This document shows positions 1 to 9,711 of a DNA stretch of 64,000 bases, one piece after another (position 1 is the stretch's first letter; every line of letters starts with the position of its first letter). The notes under the pieces were generated by a model, which was not told the origin of the DNA, searched no databases, and worked only from the letters and a program-made list of their open reading frames with translations. A program made the position numbers and the translations under genes. The DNA is from an uncultured Sedimentitalea sp. (GTDB lineage: Bacteria; Pseudomonadota; Alphaproteobacteria; Rhodobacterales; Rhodobacteraceae), in contig CANNGH010000002.1 in NCBI GenBank assembly GCA_947504115.1, positions 186,001 to 250,000 of the forward strand, read 5' to 3'.

Positions 1-23
1 GCGCTCTGCAAACTGTCTGTCAT
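1..23 (-). CDS. fabZ: 3-hydroxyacyl-ACP dehydratase FabZ, N-terminal fragment (cut by window edge)
   Basis: Only the first seven codons are present (M-T-D-S-L-Q-S), running off the left edge. An ATG at 23 follows a GGAAAG ribosome site. The short peptide matches the usual start of alphaproteobacterial FabZ, and fabZ normally follows bamA-ompH in these genomes. FabZ dehydrates 3-hydroxyacyl-ACP in fatty acid and lipid A precursor synthesis. The identification rests on seven residues plus gene order, so it is tentative. Confidence 0.5.
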
Positions 24-92
24 GATCCGGCTTTCCGTTCTGGCGTTTATGCGCGCCTAGCTATCAACCTGCGCGGCGCTCGGCAAGACGCG

Positions 93-689
93 CTATTGCG
101 CATCCTCGACGGGCTCGTCCGTCTCTTCCGCATCCTCGGCACCGTCGCCGATGGTCGCGTCGATCCGGGCGACCGCCAGATCGGTGATGTCGGTGCTGTC
201 CGCGCTCAGGAACACGCTGGAGCGTTCCAGGATGACGCTGGCACCGCTTTCGCGCATCAGCGTCACCAGGATCGGGCGCGCGACGCTCAGGAATTCACCC
301 CGCGCACTGTCCTGCCGCTCGCCCAGATCGCGGGCCTTGGCCTCCTGCTCGCGCCGGATGCGCTGCACCTTTTCGTCGAAGGCATCGGCAAGCGTGCGAA
401 ACGCGGCCGGTTGCATTTCGGCGCGGCGCTCGGTCAGCGCGCGCTCCTCCTCCATCAACTCGGCCTCGATCCGACGGTTCTCGGCGGCCAGCGCGGTGCC
501 CTGGGCCTCGATCTCGCGCATCACGCGCTGGCCATAGGCCGAGTCGGCGAACAGACGGTCGGGCGCGACTGTCAGGATCGCGCTGTAGGGCAGACTGTAG
601 GACAAATCAGGCGACCGCGTCTGCGCAGCGATCGGTCCGCCGAAAGCGATAGCCAGGGCGACAATCGCCCCGGCCGCAGATCGCAACAT
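93..689 (-). CDS. ompH: OmpH/Skp-family periplasmic chaperone
   Basis: A 198-residue Skp-like protein. Skp holds unfolded outer-membrane proteins in the periplasm and hands them to the Bam complex. Residues 1-23 form a signal peptide (cleavage near PIAA-QT). The middle is a charged, Glu/Arg-rich helical region (about 50-130) as expected for the coiled-coil tentacles, and the C-terminus is an acidic tail. I chose the ATG at 689 because GGGGGA lies just upstream; a TTG at 707 is open in frame but lacks a ribosome site. It lies 19 bases after bamA, its main functional partner, and before fabZ, so co-transcription is likely. Confidence 0.88.
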   Translation of the reverse strand: MLRSAAGAIVALAIAFGGPIAAQTRSPDLSYSLPYSAILTVAPDRLFADSAYGQRVMREIEAQGTALAAENRRIEAELMEEERALTERRAEMQPAAFRTLADAFDEKVQRIRREQEAKARDLGERQDSARGEFLSVARPILVTLMRESGASVILERSSVFLSADSTDITDLAVARIDATIGDGAEDAEETDEPVEDAQ

Positions 690-708
690 CCGATCCCCCG
701 ACGCCAAG

Positions 709-3075
709 CTAGAATTTCGCCTGGATGGTCAGATCGAAGGACCGCTCCTCATCGTAGTCTTCCTTGCTGATCGCCTTGGAAAAGTTGAAGCGCAGCGGCC
801 CGATCCCGGTGGTCCAGAGCAGCGACAGGCCGACCACATGGCGCCACGCGCCGTCGGCGCCGCGAATATCGCCGCTACCGGCGGTGTTCACATTGTCCAG
901 ATCCCAGAGGTTTCCGACATCGTAGAAAGCACCGCCGCGCAGACCCAGTTCCTCGGGCAGGCCCAGCGGGAATTCGGCCTCGAACCGCGCGACCGCATAA
1001 AGGTTGCCGCCAAGCGCGTCGTTGACACCATTGGAAAAGTCACGCGGGCCGACCCCGGCCGGGTCAAAGCCGCGGAACGTGTCGGTGGTCAAAATGTACC
1101 GGTCCAGGGTGCGGCTGAAATTGTCACCCCGCCAATGCAGCGCGCCACCCTCGAACGTGGCGCGCAAGGTGACCTCCTCGTTCAGGATACGGGTCTGTGC
1201 GACGGCCTTGGCATTGGTGCGGATGAATTCGTTGTCGCCACCCAGACCGGCGAAATCGGCGCCCAGTTCGAACAGCCAGCCGGCATTGGGGTTCAACCCG
1301 GTCAGACGGCTGTCATAGCTGTAAGTGAAGCCCAGCGAACTGGTGTCACGCTCGCCCATGGCGATTTCGTTGGCGATCACCGCGCTGGTGGTCACGTTGC
1401 TCCCGCGCGATTTCATCTCGCTCTGCTGCCAGGAATAGCGCACCTGCAACCGGCTGTTTTCGCCCAGCGGAAAGGACAGCGACGGGTTGAAGAACGCGCG
1501 GTCGGTATTGTAGTTGGCAAAGCTCGACTCGCGGCTCGACAACCCCAGATTGATGCCAAATGCCAGATCGCGGCCCAGCAGGTAGGGTTCGACAAAGCTC
1601 AGGACATATTCTTCGGTGTCCTCGGCGGTCGACGCCGAAAACGACAGCCGCTGGCCGCGACCCAGGAAGTTGTTTTCCGACAGGCCAAGCGCCACGCCAA
1701 AGCCGTCATTGGCCGAATACGATCCGCCAAGGCTGAGCGATCCGGTCGGCTGTTCCTCGACATTCACGTCGACGACCACCTGTTGCGGGCTCGACCCCTC
1801 CCGCGCCTCGACATCGGCCTCGGCGAAATACCCCAGCGCGCGGATGCGTTCGGCGCTTTCGCGGATCTCGCGCGGGTTGAAGGGATCGCCCTCGACGATG
1901 CGGAACTGCTGGCGCACGACGCGGTCCAGCGTGGTGGTATTGCCCTCAATGTCGATGCGTTCGACAAAAACGCGCGGTCCCTTGGTCAGCGCGAACTGCA
2001 CGTCCAGCGTCTGATCGCGTTCGTTGCGGGTGATGCGCGGCTCGACCCGGAGGAAATCTATCCCCTTGCGCAAGGCCAGCCGTTCCAGCCGCGCGATCGA
2101 GTTCTCGACCAGCGACGGCGAATAGATGCCACCCGGCTTGACCTTGAGCGCGGCCTGGAAATCGGCGGCATAGGCCTCGGGGATTTCGCTGACGGTGGTG
2201 ATATTGCCAAAGCGGAACTGCTGCCCCTCGGTGATGTTCATCACCAGATAAAAGGCATCGCGCTCGCGGGTGAATTCGACATTGGCGCTGTTGACGCGGA
2301 AATCGACATACCCGCGCAACAGGTAGAAATCGCGCAACACCTGCTTGTCGAACTCCACCCGCTCCTCGATCAGCGTGTCGGAACTGACGAAGGCGCGCAG
2401 AAGGCCGGCCTGCTTGGTGCCCAGCACCCGGCGCAACCTGCCGTCGGAATAGGCGCGGTTGCCGACGAAACTGACACGCTCGACCTCGATCGTGTCGCCC
2501 TCGGCGATCTCGAAAACCAGGTCCACGCGGTTGTCGCTGCGCTTGATGATGCGCGGGCGCACGGTGGCGGCGACCCGACCCTGCTGCGAATAGGCCTCGG
2601 CCAGTGTGGCGGCGTCGCGCTCGGCCTGGGCGGGGCTGAAGACGCGGCGTTCGGTGGATTTGACGATCTCGGACAGGTTCTCGTCCTTGAGACGGCGGTT
2701 TCCTTCGAAACTGATCTGGTTGATCGTCGGATATTCCTGCACCTTGATGAACAGCGTGCCGCCACGCGGCTCGATCTCGACTGTTTCAAAAACGCCACTG
2801 TCAAGAATGCGCTGATAGGCGTCGTTCAACTGACCGGCAGAAATCGGCTTGCCTGCCTCGACACCGGCATAATTGGCGATGGTGGCGGTGGGAATGCGCT
2901 GGTTGCCCTCGACCTCGACCCGGTTGAAACTGTAGGTCTGTGCCGCCGTGCCGGTCGGAACAGTGGCGAAAGCCGTTGCGCAGACGAAACAAGCGACCGG
3001 CAGCGTCCTGTACAAGATATTGGTGCCACGGCTGCGAGGCCCGCATGATGCACGCGAAAAACTGCCCAGATTCAT
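709..3075 (-). CDS. bamA: Outer membrane protein assembly factor BamA
   Basis: 788 residues. BamA is the Omp85 channel that folds beta-barrel proteins into the outer membrane. A signal peptide with a long N-region ends near TAAQ (about residue 46). Five POTRA repeats follow (about 47-440; first strand FNRVEVEGNQRIP), then the 16-strand barrel to the terminal Phe (AKF). The barrel contains the conserved loop-6 segment around GDIRGADG and the GIGPLRFNFSKAI strand. The ATG at 3075 is chosen over an in-frame upstream start because AGGAAGTGAG precedes it and the signal peptide then begins properly. It sits between rseP and ompH, the usual envelope-biogenesis order. Confidence 0.95.
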   Translation of the reverse strand: MNLGSFSRASCGPRSRGTNILYRTLPVACFVCATAFATVPTGTAAQTYSFNRVEVEGNQRIPTATIANYAGVEAGKPISAGQLNDAYQRILDSGVFETVEIEPRGGTLFIKVQEYPTINQISFEGNRRLKDENLSEIVKSTERRVFSPAQAERDAATLAEAYSQQGRVAATVRPRIIKRSDNRVDLVFEIAEGDTIEVERVSFVGNRAYSDGRLRRVLGTKQAGLLRAFVSSDTLIEERVEFDKQVLRDFYLLRGYVDFRVNSANVEFTRERDAFYLVMNITEGQQFRFGNITTVSEIPEAYAADFQAALKVKPGGIYSPSLVENSIARLERLALRKGIDFLRVEPRITRNERDQTLDVQFALTKGPRVFVERIDIEGNTTTLDRVVRQQFRIVEGDPFNPREIRESAERIRALGYFAEADVEAREGSSPQQVVVDVNVEEQPTGSLSLGGSYSANDGFGVALGLSENNFLGRGQRLSFSASTAEDTEEYVLSFVEPYLLGRDLAFGINLGLSSRESSFANYNTDRAFFNPSLSFPLGENSRLQVRYSWQQSEMKSRGSNVTTSAVIANEIAMGERDTSSLGFTYSYDSRLTGLNPNAGWLFELGADFAGLGGDNEFIRTNAKAVAQTRILNEEVTLRATFEGGALHWRGDNFSRTLDRYILTTDTFRGFDPAGVGPRDFSNGVNDALGGNLYAVARFEAEFPLGLPEELGLRGGAFYDVGNLWDLDNVNTAGSGDIRGADGAWRHVVGLSLLWTTGIGPLRFNFSKAISKEDYDEERSFDLTIQAKF

Positions 3076-3120
3076 CTCGAAAAACTCACTTCCTGCCCTG
3101 ATTGCGTTTTGAGTAACGGG

Positions 3121-3138
3121 ATTATCAAGTCTTGTCAA
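3121..3138 (-). promoter_or_regulatory. Possible bamA promoter elements
   Basis: In the 177-base gap between rseP and bamA the minus strand carries TTGACA (3138-3133) followed six bases later by GATAAT (3126-3121). The two hexamers are too close to act together as one sigma-70 promoter, but each could pair with another element, so this is only a candidate start region for bamA separate from read-through out of rseP. Confidence 0.2.
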
Positions 3139-3252
3139 AACAGCAAGCCCGCCGGGCCGAAGATTGTTTGTATGCGAGGTTTTTCGGTCAAGGCCGGGAA
3201 ACGCGCGCCGCCCGGCAAGCCCCGAGTCGCGATGCAAGGCCGGCAGGTCACA

Positions 3253-4605
3253 TCAGCAGAACAGATCGTTCCCCAGTGCAAAAATCATCAGCGTCAGGAT
3301 CAGCGAGATGCCGATCGCCATCAGGATGCGCAGCGCCCGGTCGCTGGGCGGCTTGCCCGCCACCGCCTCGTAGGCATAAAACACCAGATGCCCGCCATCC
3401 AGCGCCGGGATCGGGAACAGGTTCAGCAGCCCCACGGCAGTGGACAGCACGGCGATGAACCACACGAAACTCTGCGCGCCCTGACTGGCCATCGCGCCCG
3501 ATGCTTCGGCGATACCGATGGGACCGGAGATATTGCAGGTGCTGATCGCGCCGGTCAGCATGTGCCACAACCCCGACAGCGAACCGCGGATGATGTCCCA
3601 GGTCTGCACCACCGCGCCCGTCAGCGCCTGAACCGGCCCGGCGGCGTGGGTCGCGGGAACAAAGGCCATGCCGCCGACGATCCCGATCCGCCACTGGCTG
3701 CTGAACCCGCCATCGGCCGCCGGTTCATCGGTGCGCCGGGGGGCGAGAACGAAATCCAGAACCTCGCCATCGCGCCACACGCCAAGCGCCAGCGGCGCGC
3801 CGTCCGACGCCTCCACCGCCTCTTTCAACTGCTCGAAGGCAAAGACCGGCGCGCCATCCATCGACACGATCACGTCGCCCGCTTTCATGTCGATATCCAT
3901 GGCCGCGCTGCGCGGCGCCACCTGCACGACCAGGGGCGGCATCAGGTAGGGACCGGTCACGGTCATTTCCGTTTCATCGCGGCGCACGGTGTAATCCAGC
4001 ACCCTTTCGCGCGGAATCGCGGCGGTGAAATCGTTCCATGCAGCGGGGTCGTCGAAGGACGGTGTCGGCAGGCCGGCAATGGCCAGCACCTCGTCATCGG
4101 CCTGCAATTGGTAAGCCGCGGCGTCGGGCAGCGGGCGCATCTCACCCACGGTCAGCGGATCGGTGGCGACCCCGCGCAGCATGAAAATGGCCGCGAAAAC
4201 AGCAATCGACATCACGAAGTTGAACGCCGGCCCCGCCGCCACGGTGGCCGCCCGCGCCCAGAGCGGCGCGCCGTGCATCGTGCGCCGCAACCGGGCCGGA
4301 TCCTGCGCGGCCTCCAGCATCGCGGCCTCGTCCTTGCCCGAGGCGGCATCGGCATCGCCGAGGAATTTCACATATCCGCCAAAGGGAAGCGCGGCGATCT
4401 GCCAGCGCGTGCCGTGCCGGTCCCGCCGCGAAAACAGCACCGGACCGAACCCGATGCTGAACACCTCGGCATGGATGCCCGACCAACGCCCGACGATGTA
4501 ATGGCCGTATTCATGCACCGCAACGATGACGGACAGGGCGACGACAAAGGCGACGATGGTGTAGATCAGCCCGCCAAACTGCGGAATCAATGCGAGAATA
4601 TCCAA
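3253..4605 (-). CDS. rseP: Site-2 intramembrane zinc protease RseP
   Basis: 450-residue M50 protease of the inner membrane. RseP cuts anti-sigma factors and leftover signal peptides within the bilayer. The zinc motif HEYGH is at residues 31-35 in the first membrane helix. A PDZ-type region lies around 205-290 (VQVAPRSAAMDIDMKAGDVI), and the second active-site segment NLFPIPALDGGHL is near residue 390. The start is a TTG at 4605: no ATG or GTG precedes HEYGH at a sensible distance, and AAGG/AGGACT lies upstream. It begins 5 bases after the dxr stop, so translation is probably coupled. Confidence 0.93.
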   Translation of the reverse strand: MDILALIPQFGGLIYTIVAFVVALSVIVAVHEYGHYIVGRWSGIHAEVFSIGFGPVLFSRRDRHGTRWQIAALPFGGYVKFLGDADAASGKDEAAMLEAAQDPARLRRTMHGAPLWARAATVAAGPAFNFVMSIAVFAAIFMLRGVATDPLTVGEMRPLPDAAAYQLQADDEVLAIAGLPTPSFDDPAAWNDFTAAIPRERVLDYTVRRDETEMTVTGPYLMPPLVVQVAPRSAAMDIDMKAGDVIVSMDGAPVFAFEQLKEAVEASDGAPLALGVWRDGEVLDFVLAPRRTDEPAADGGFSSQWRIGIVGGMAFVPATHAAGPVQALTGAVVQTWDIIRGSLSGLWHMLTGAISTCNISGPIGIAEASGAMASQGAQSFVWFIAVLSTAVGLLNLFPIPALDGGHLVFYAYEAVAGKPPSDRALRILMAIGISLILTLMIFALGNDLFC

Positions 4606-4610
4606 AAGTC

Positions 4611-5783
4611 CTACCTTGCCCGTTTCGCCATCGCTTCATCGGCGCGTATGCGTGCCAGATGGTCGGTTTGCATGACGTTATCAAGGGTCATTGCGGCATC
4701 TACAAGGCCAGGATCGGACTCGAATCCGGCCAGAACGTCCTCGACCACGCGGGCCATGTCGCAAAACCCGATCCGCCCGGCGATGAAGCCATCAAGCGCG
4801 CGCTCCTTTGCGGCGTTGAATACCGCGCCGCTCAGGCCACCACGCTCCATGACATTGCGGGCAAGGCGCAGGGCGGGCCAGCGGGCCTCGTCGGGTGCGG
4901 CAAAGCTCAGTTGGCCGATGCGTGCCAGATCCAGCCGTTCCACCGGCAGAGCGCGCCGTTCGGGCCAGTTCAGCGCATAGCCGATGGCATGGCGCATGTC
5001 CGGCGCACCGACATGCGCCATCAGCGCGCCGTCGCGATAACCGACCAGCGCATGGATCAGCGATTCGGGATGGATCAGCACCTCTATCCTGTCCGGGTCG
5101 ATCCCGAACAATTCATGTGTCTCAATGACTTCCATCGCCTTGTTGAACATCGAAGCCGAGTCGATCGTGATGCGCTGGCCCATGTCCCAGTTGGGATGAC
5201 AGGACGCCTCGGCCAGGGTCGCGCGCTCCAGCGCGTCAAGCGGCCAGTCGCGGAACGCACCGCCGCTGGCGGTCAGGATGATGCGCTCGACCGCCGCCAT
5301 GTCCTCGCCGATCAGCGCCTGAAACACGGCGGAATGCTCGCTGTCCACCGGCAGCAGCCGCGCATCGTGCCGCGCCGCGGTGTCGCGCACCAGCGCGCCG
5401 GCACAGACCAGCGATTCCTTGTTGGCCAATGCCAGCGTCGCGCCCTGCTCCAGCGCCACCAGCCCCGGTTTCAATCCCGCCGCGCCGACGATGGCCGACA
5501 TCACCCAATCCGCCGGCCGCGCCGCCGCCTCGGCCAGCGCCGCCGCACCGGCCGCCACCGCGACACTGCTGCCGGCGAGTGCCGCACGCAGATCGTCCAG
5601 CCGGTCTTCATGGGCGGTCACGGCGATGTCCGCGTTCAGCGCAACGGCGTCGCGCGCCAGTTGCGCGATATTGCCGCCCCCGGTAAGCGCTACCACGTCA
5701 TAGGCGTCGGGATCGCGGGCGATCAGGTTGAGCGTGTTCTGCCCCACCGATCCCGTCGCGCCCAGTATCGTCACGCGCCGCAT
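4611..5783 (-). CDS. dxr: 1-deoxy-D-xylulose 5-phosphate reductoisomerase
   Basis: 390 residues, normal length. Converts DXP to 2-C-methyl-D-erythritol 4-phosphate with NADPH in the non-mevalonate isoprenoid pathway. The N-terminus [15 protein letters not shown] is the nucleotide-binding loop, LANKESLV follows, and the metal and substrate site includes PVDSEHSAVFQ and ITIDSASMFNKAMEV. The ATG overlaps the cdsA stop (TGATG), which fixes the start; the same frame is open far upstream but that part is antisense of cdsA coding. It supplies isoprenoid precursors used by uppS two genes upstream. Confidence 0.95.
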   Translation of the reverse strand: MRRVTILGATGSVGQNTLNLIARDPDAYDVVALTGGGNIAQLARDAVALNADIAVTAHEDRLDDLRAALAGSSVAVAAGAAALAEAAARPADWVMSAIVGAAGLKPGLVALEQGATLALANKESLVCAGALVRDTAARHDARLLPVDSEHSAVFQALIGEDMAAVERIILTASGGAFRDWPLDALERATLAEASCHPNWDMGQRITIDSASMFNKAMEVIETHELFGIDPDRIEVLIHPESLIHALVGYRDGALMAHVGAPDMRHAIGYALNWPERRALPVERLDLARIGQLSFAAPDEARWPALRLARNVMERGGLSGAVFNAAKERALDGFIAGRIGFCDMARVVEDVLAGFESDPGLVDAAMTLDNVMQTDHLARIRADEAMAKRAR

Positions 5784-6571
5784 CACACGACTCCTTGCGG
5801 CAGGCCCACCCATGCGCCGACCAGCAGCACGAAAAGCGCGGCCCCCAGCATCCCGTCGAACCGGTCGAGCAATCCGCCATGGCCGGGGATCAGCGCGCTG
5901 GCATCCTTGACCCCGACGCGCCGCTTGATCGCGCTTTCGGCGATGTCGCCCATCTGCGCCGCCAGCGCCACCAGCATCGAGAACGGCACCAGCGCCAGCG
6001 TGAGATCCCGCGTGACCGCAAATGCGAGTCCCACCAGCGCCGCCCCGATCCAGCCCGCGATGGTGCCCGACCAGGTCTTGTTGGGGCTGATGCGGGGCCA
6101 GAATTTGGGTCCACCCATCGTCTTGCCCGCGAAATACCCCGCCACGTCCGAGGCGATCACAACGAGGATCAGCCAGAACAGCCACATCATCGATACCGCG
6201 CGCAACGCGATCATCTCGTATCCCGCCAGCAGGATCAGCGCGCCGTAAAGCACCAGGATCACCCGCCCGCGCGGCATCACCACCCCCCCGGCAAGCGCCA
6301 CGGCCAGCAGCAACAGCGCGGAATAGAGGGCGGGCAATTGCACCGCCACCAGCACCGCGATTGCGGCGATCAGCCCCAGCCAGAGCGCCCTGCCCCGCAT
6401 CGCCGGGTCCAGCATCCGCACCAGTTCCCAGATCATCGCGCCGCAGACCACGGCGATGAAGCCCTGAAACACGATCCCCCCGGCCAGAATGGCGGCCAGC
6501 GACACCGCGACCAGAACCAGAGCCGAGCCGATCCGCGCGGTCAGATCCGACCAGCGGCCCCGCGCGCTCAT
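5783..6571 (-). CDS. cdsA: Phosphatidate cytidylyltransferase CdsA
   Basis: 262 residues with about seven hydrophobic helices. Makes CDP-diacylglycerol from phosphatidate and CTP at the inner membrane, the entry point for phospholipid synthesis. The C-terminal signature is visible ([18 protein letters not shown], then [28 protein letters not shown]). The start [10 protein letters not shown] overlaps the uppS stop by ATGA; a start 16 codons upstream is in frame but would lie well inside uppS. It stands between uppS and dxr, as in many proteobacteria. Confidence 0.94.
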   Translation of the reverse strand: MSARGRWSDLTARIGSALVLVAVSLAAILAGGIVFQGFIAVVCGAMIWELVRMLDPAMRGRALWLGLIAAIAVLVAVQLPALYSALLLLAVALAGGVVMPRGRVILVLYGALILLAGYEMIALRAVSMMWLFWLILVVIASDVAGYFAGKTMGGPKFWPRISPNKTWSGTIAGWIGAALVGLAFAVTRDLTLALVPFSMLVALAAQMGDIAESAIKRRVGVKDASALIPGHGGLLDRFDGMLGAALFVLLVGAWVGLPQGVV

Positions 6572-7299
6572 GTCTTCACCGCGCCGAAGCGCCGGTCGCG
6601 GGTGCTGTAGCTCACGCACAGGCCGCGCAATTCGTCAGCGGTGAAATCCGGCCAGAGCGTGTCGATGAATTCGTATTCCGCATAGGCCGACTGCCAGAGC
6701 AGGAAGTTCGATATCCGAGCCTCGCCGCTGGTGCGGATCACCAGATCGGGGTCGGGCAACACATGGGTGTCGAGATAGCGCGGCAGCGTTTCCTCGTCCA
6801 CGTCCTCGGGGCGCAAACGCCCCTCGGCCACATCCTGCGCCAGCCGTTTCGTCGCACGCGCCACCTCGTCGCGGCTGCCATAGTTCAGCGCGATGGTCAG
6901 ATGCACACGGTCGTTTCCGGCCGTCACCGCTTCGAGATCGTCCATCAGCGCGATCAGCTTGGCATCCAGCCGCACCCGGTCGCCGATGAAGCGCACGCGC
7001 ACGCCGCGTTGCGACAGGGCGCGGGTTTCCTTGACGATGTAGCGGCGAAACAGGCTCATCAACCCGGCCACCTCGGTCTGGGTGCGTTTCCAGTTTTCGG
7101 TGGAGAAGGCGAAAATCGTCAGATACTTGATCCCGAGGCCCGGACACGCCTCGACCACCTCGCGCACGCGGCGTGCGCCGGCGTGATGGCCGAACAGCCG
7201 CGGCCGTCCGCGCATCGTGGCCCAGCGTCCGTTGCCATCCATGATGATGGCAACGTGGCGCGGACCGCCTTCAGGTGCGGAGGAGGGGCGGTCTTGCAT
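6568..7299 (-). CDS. uppS: Isoprenyl transferase (undecaprenyl diphosphate synthase)
   Basis: 243 residues. The cis-prenyltransferase adds isopentenyl units to farnesyl diphosphate to make the C55 carrier for peptidoglycan and polysaccharides. The catalytic and Mg-binding loop [10 protein letters not shown] lies at residues 18-27 with Asp21, and the substrate pocket includes FSTENWKR. The C-terminal [20 protein letters not shown] segment is typical. It starts 9 bases after frr and its stop overlaps cdsA, consistent with one transcript. Confidence 0.94.
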   Translation of the reverse strand: MQDRPSSAPEGGPRHVAIIMDGNGRWATMRGRPRLFGHHAGARRVREVVEACPGLGIKYLTIFAFSTENWKRTQTEVAGLMSLFRRYIVKETRALSQRGVRVRFIGDRVRLDAKLIALMDDLEAVTAGNDRVHLTIALNYGSRDEVARATKRLAQDVAEGRLRPEDVDEETLPRYLDTHVLPDPDLVIRTSGEARISNFLLWQSAYAEYEFIDTLWPDFTADELRGLCVSYSTRDRRFGAVKT

Positions 7300-7308
7300 C
7301 AGGTGGGT

Positions 7309-7872
7309 TCAGACCTGCATGATTTCGGCTTGCTTGGTTTCCAACTGGCTGTCCACCGCGCCGATCATGCGGTCGGTCAGGTCCTGCACCTCGGCTTCCC
7401 AGAACTTCTGGTCGTCCTCGGACAGGTTTGCGGATTTCGCCTTGCGGATCTGATCCATGCCGTCGCGGCGGATGTTGCGGATCGCAACGCGGGCGCTTTC
7501 GGCGTATTGTCCGGCCACCTTTGTCAGATCGCGGCGGCGCTCTTCGTTCAGTTCGGGAATCGGCAGCATGATGATGGTGCCGTTCAACTGCGGATTGATG
7601 CCCAGCCCGCTTTCGCGGATGGCCTTCTCGACCTTGCCGACAAGGCTCTTGTCCCAGACGTTGATCGTGACCATGCGCGATTCCGGCACGTTCACGGTGC
7701 CGACCTGATTGATCGGCGTGCGCTGGCCATAGGCATCCACCATCACCGGCTCCAGCATCGAAGCACTGGCGCGCCCCGTGCGCAGCGAGGCGAATTCCGT
7801 GCGCAGCGACGCGATGGCACCATCCATGCGCCGCTCCAGATCGCCAATATCAAGTTCGAAATCGTCAGACAT
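7309..7872 (-). CDS. frr: Ribosome recycling factor
   Basis: 187 residues, the standard length. RRF and EF-G split the post-termination ribosome. The sequence has the three-helix bundle and beta/alpha domain of the family ([19 protein letters not shown] near residue 32; [48 protein letters not shown]). GGGGAG precedes the ATG. It lies 45 bases after pyrH, the usual pyrH-frr-uppS-cdsA order. Confidence 0.96.
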   Translation of the reverse strand: MSDDFELDIGDLERRMDGAIASLRTEFASLRTGRASASMLEPVMVDAYGQRTPINQVGTVNVPESRMVTINVWDKSLVGKVEKAIRESGLGINPQLNGTIIMLPIPELNEERRRDLTKVAGQYAESARVAIRNIRRDGMDQIRKAKSANLSEDDQKFWEAEVQDLTDRMIGAVDSQLETKQAEIMQV

Positions 7873-7917
7873 ACCGCTCTCCCCACTCCTGATCGCGTGC
7901 TTTGTCGGTCTATAGCG

Positions 7918-8664
7918 TCAGCCATGCACCTTTGTATAGGTGCCACGACCGGCAAGGATGCCGCGGAAACCGCCCGGCTCGTCCAGCGAAAAGACGATGA
8001 TCGGCAGGTTGTTGTCACGCGCGAGCGCGATGGCGCTGGCATCCATGACGCCCAGCCGCTTGGTCAGCACGTCGTCATAGGTGATCGTGTCATAGCGCTT
8101 GGCATCGTCGAATTTCTTGGGATCCTTGTCATAGACGCCGTCCACGCGGGTTCCCTTGAAGATTGCCTCGCAAGCCATTTCATTCGCACGCAAAGTCGCC
8201 GCCGTGTCGGTGGTGAAATAGGGGTTCCCGGTGCCAGCTGCAAAGATGCAGACGCGCTTTTTCTCGAGATGGCGCACGGCACGGCGGCGGATATAGGGTT
8301 CGGCGACCTCGTCCATGCGGATGGCGCTGATCACACGGGTGTGGATGTTCAGGGCCTCCAGCGCGCTTTGCATGGCCAGCGCGTTCATCACCGTGGCCAG
8401 CATGCCCATGTAGTCGGCGGTGGTGCGCTCCATCCCCTGCGCCGATCCCTGCAATCCGCGAAAGATGTTGCCGCCGCCGATCACCATGCAGATCTCGACA
8501 CCCAGATCGCGCACCGATTGCACCTCTTGGGCGATGCGCGCGACGGTGGGCGGATGCAGGCCATATCCCTGATCGCCCATCAGGGCCTCGCCGGAAATCT
8601 TCAGCAACACCCGCTTATAGGTGGTTTCGGGTTGTGGCTCCGGGGATGTGTGGGAAAGGGTCAT
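7918..8664 (-). CDS. pyrH: UMP kinase
   Basis: 248 residues. Phosphorylates UMP to UDP; bacterial enzymes are hexamers of the amino-acid-kinase fold, regulated by UTP and [18 protein letters not shown] carries the phosphate loop, and [36 protein letters not shown] is the UMP-binding region (given here only as landmarks around residue 70-100). I chose the ATG at 8664, with GGAG eight bases upstream, over an in-frame GTG at 8676 that lies inside that ribosome site. First gene of the minus-strand run, divergent from miaA. Confidence 0.94.
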   Translation of the reverse strand: MTLSHTSPEPQPETTYKRVLLKISGEALMGDQGYGLHPPTVARIAQEVQSVRDLGVEICMVIGGGNIFRGLQGSAQGMERTTADYMGMLATVMNALAMQSALEALNIHTRVISAIRMDEVAEPYIRRRAVRHLEKKRVCIFAAGTGNPYFTTDTAATLRANEMACEAIFKGTRVDGVYDKDPKKFDDAKRYDTITYDDVLTKRLGVMDASAIALARDNNLPIIVFSLDEPGGFRGILAGRGTYTKVHG

Positions 8665-8692
8665 GTTGCGCTCCACCGCTGGACGGGGTTAA

Positions 8693-8704
8693 TTTGCGCG
8701 CAAA
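8693..8704. promoter_or_regulatory. 12-bp palindrome in the pyrH-miaA divergent region
   Basis: TTTGCGCGCAAA is a perfect dyad in the 120-base gap between the divergent starts of pyrH and miaA. It could be an operator or part of a promoter; no family is assigned. The flanking bases (TTAA on the left, ATGAAG on the right) do not extend the symmetry. Confidence 0.25.
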
Positions 8705-8784
8705 ATGAAGCAAATCGGCCCGAGGTGCAATCTGCCTTGCTTTGCCCTGTGCCTTTGCCATCACAACCGTCAAGGACCGACAGC

Positions 8785-9675
8785 ATGTGCGCCTTCACCG
8801 GCCTGCCCCCGATCCCGCGCGACCGTCCGGTGCTGATCGCCGGGCCGACCGCGTCGGGCAAGTCGGCGCTGGCGCTGCGGATCGCGCGGGAGGACGGCGG
8901 CGTGATCGTCAATGCCGATGCCAGCCAGGTCTATGCGTGCTGGCGCATCATCACCGCCCGCCCCACTCCAGAGGACGAAGCCGCCGCGCCGCATCGCCTT
9001 TACGGCCATGTCGCCTGGGATCAGCCCTATTCCGCCGGACACTGGCTGCGCGAGGTCCGCGGGATTCTCGCTGCAGACGCGCGGCCCATCATCGTCGGCG
9101 GCACCGGTCTTTATTTCGCGGCCCTGACCGAGGGTCTGGCCGAGATCCCCGCCACCCCGCCGGACATCCGCGCGCGGGCGGATGCGATGGCGCTGGACGA
9201 CCTGATCGCCGGACTGGACGCACCGACCGCCGCACGGATCGACCTGGCAAACCGCGCCCGGGTCCAGCGCGCATGGGAGGTTCTGGCCACCACCGGACGC
9301 GGTCTGGCCGCGTGGCAGGAGGCGACGCCGCCCCCGGACCTGCCGGTTTCGCAGACCGTGCCGCTTCTGGTCGAGGCCGGGCGCGACTGGCTGCTGGAGC
9401 GCATCACGGCCCGGTTCGACCGGATGCTGGAACGGGGCGCGCTGGACGAGGTGGCGGCGATGGATCGGCGATATGATGCCACCCTGCCGGCGTTCAAGGC
9501 GATCGGCGTGCCCGAACTGGTGGCCTATCATCGCGGCATGTGTACATTGGACGAGGCCCGCGCCCGTGTCGCGATCTCGACGCGGCAATTCGCCAAACGC
9601 CAGCGCACATGGTTTCGCGCGCGGCTGGGCGACTGGCACCGCCTGCGCCCGGATGGCGATGTGCCACCGGGCTGA
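8785..9675 (+). CDS. miaA: tRNA dimethylallyltransferase MiaA
   Basis: 296 residues. Adds a dimethylallyl group to A37 of tRNAs that read UNN codons. The P-loop [10 protein letters not shown] is at about residues 20-29, [11 protein letters not shown] at 44-54 follows the family's DS(M)Q motif, and [13 protein letters not shown] binds the tRNA base. C-terminal [18 protein letters not shown] is the usual RNA-binding helix. AAGGA stands 8 bases before the ATG; the same frame is open far upstream but runs antisense through pyrH, frr and uppS, so that extension is not real. Confidence 0.94.
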   Translation: MCAFTGLPPIPRDRPVLIAGPTASGKSALALRIAREDGGVIVNADASQVYACWRIITARPTPEDEAAAPHRLYGHVAWDQPYSAGHWLREVRGILAADARPIIVGGTGLYFAALTEGLAEIPATPPDIRARADAMALDDLIAGLDAPTAARIDLANRARVQRAWEVLATTGRGLAAWQEATPPPDLPVSQTVPLLVEAGRDWLLERITARFDRMLERGALDEVAAMDRRYDATLPAFKAIGVPELVAYHRGMCTLDEARARVAISTRQFAKRQRTWFRARLGDWHRLRPDGDVPPG

Positions 9676-9711
9676 CCGGAACTGCGAACGACGGAAAGAT
9701 TCACCATCGAT

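Noticed and set aside
838-3048. Very long open frame on the plus strand opposite bamA
   Set aside because: It is a GC-rich antisense shadow; the encoded sequence is low-complexity and lacks any recognisable domain, while bamA on the other strand is complete.
6763-8784. Plus-strand frame that would add about 670 residues before MiaA
   Set aside because: It runs antisense through uppS, frr and pyrH; MiaA is full length from 8785.
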